The translations under genes and the position numbers were made by a program. A DNA stretch of 34,553 nucleotides, taken from NCBI GenBank assembly GCA_022763825.1, contig JALEQX010000102.1, positions 1 through 34,553 on the forward strand, written 5' to 3'. The stretch is from Oscillospiraceae bacterium. Lineage in GTDB: Bacteria; Bacillota; Clostridia; Oscillospirales; Acutalibacteraceae. The notes under the pieces are model-generated. The model saw only the letters and a list, made by a program, of their open reading frames with translations. It did not search any database and was not told where the DNA came from. This document shows positions 34,482 through 34,553 of the stretch, piece by piece (position 1 is the first letter of the stretch; each line of letters starts with the position of its first letter).

Positions 34482-34553
34482 TTATTTCTTCCAAACCGCC
34501 GCTGAACCGCACGGTAAAACTCCGCCCGAAGCGGTTACGGGAAGTCCGAGTTC
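34482..34553 (-). CDS. C-terminal end of an upstream gene, unidentified
   Basis: The minus strand is open from the right edge to a TAA at 34482-34484. It gives a 23-residue C-terminus that starts ELGLPVTASGGVLPCG and ends AAVWKK. The codons resemble those of the neighbours and the stop lies 30 bp before ecfA1, which fits an operon neighbour. The fragment is too short to name. In many Bacillota rplQ precedes ecfA1, but this tail does not look like ribosomal protein L17. A second open frame through the same bases is rich in Arg and less likely. Confidence 0.5.
   Translation of the reverse strand, partial: ELGLPVTASGGVLPCGSAAVWKK

Overview
The window reads as chromosomal DNA from an anaerobic, spore-forming low-to-medium GC Bacillota, most likely a gut-type member of class Clostridia. 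The evidence is SpoIIID, a T-box leader, the ecfA1-ecfA2-ecfT-truA block, a FeoB-associated Cys-rich peptide, a DnaE of Gram-positive type and a zinc-finger (ClpE-type) Clp ATPase. No rRNA, tRNA, CRISPR array, transposase or phage gene was seen. Most of the window is densely packed housekeeping sequence on the minus strand.

Left part (1-5960, minus): a T-box leader with promoter and terminator reads out of the left edge, and its specifier and discriminator positions both suggest tRNA-Trp. Upstream of it lie a response regulator/histidine kinase pair (2433-3137 and 355-2433), an alpha/beta hydrolase (3265-4206) and a GH13 alpha-glucosidase (4221-5897). The last two form one unit that ends in a weak hairpin before the regulator promoter.

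Plus-strand island (6000-9710): a PHP-domain phosphoesterase, spoIIID with a sigma-E-like promoter, and the iron-uptake operon feoA-feoB-Cys-rich peptide. The feo operon starts from a clear promoter followed by a perfect 20-bp palindrome that looks like a metal-repressor operator. A symmetrical terminator closes the island.

Middle (9718-17790): on the minus strand, a COG2426 membrane protein sits behind a pyrophosphatase-like/NUDIX fusion. Next come a short-chain dehydrogenase/epimerase with a C-terminal zinc ribbon, then a DUF2461 protein. Divergent from DUF2461 is a plus-strand 30-residue hydrophobic/basic peptide gene with its own promoter, Shine-Dalgarno and terminator. After it come an ABC-2 permease, its ATPase and an RlmI-like rRNA methyltransferase, all minus.

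Right part (17850-34553, minus): araB-dnaE-pfkA, a secreted calcineurin-type phosphoesterase, and a nine-gene run (ecfA1, ecfA2, ecfT, truA, DUF5711, cvpA, pgsA, clpE-like, tfoX-like). Gaps in that run are 28 bp or less, four-base overlaps are frequent, and a strong hairpin ends it. The run couples vitamin/micronutrient import, tRNA modification, membrane lipid synthesis and protein quality control.

No obviously new multi-gene system is present. The best candidates for new biology are the 30-residue peptide and its divergent promoter region, the PPase-like/NUDIX fusion and the dehydrogenase/zinc-ribbon fusion.
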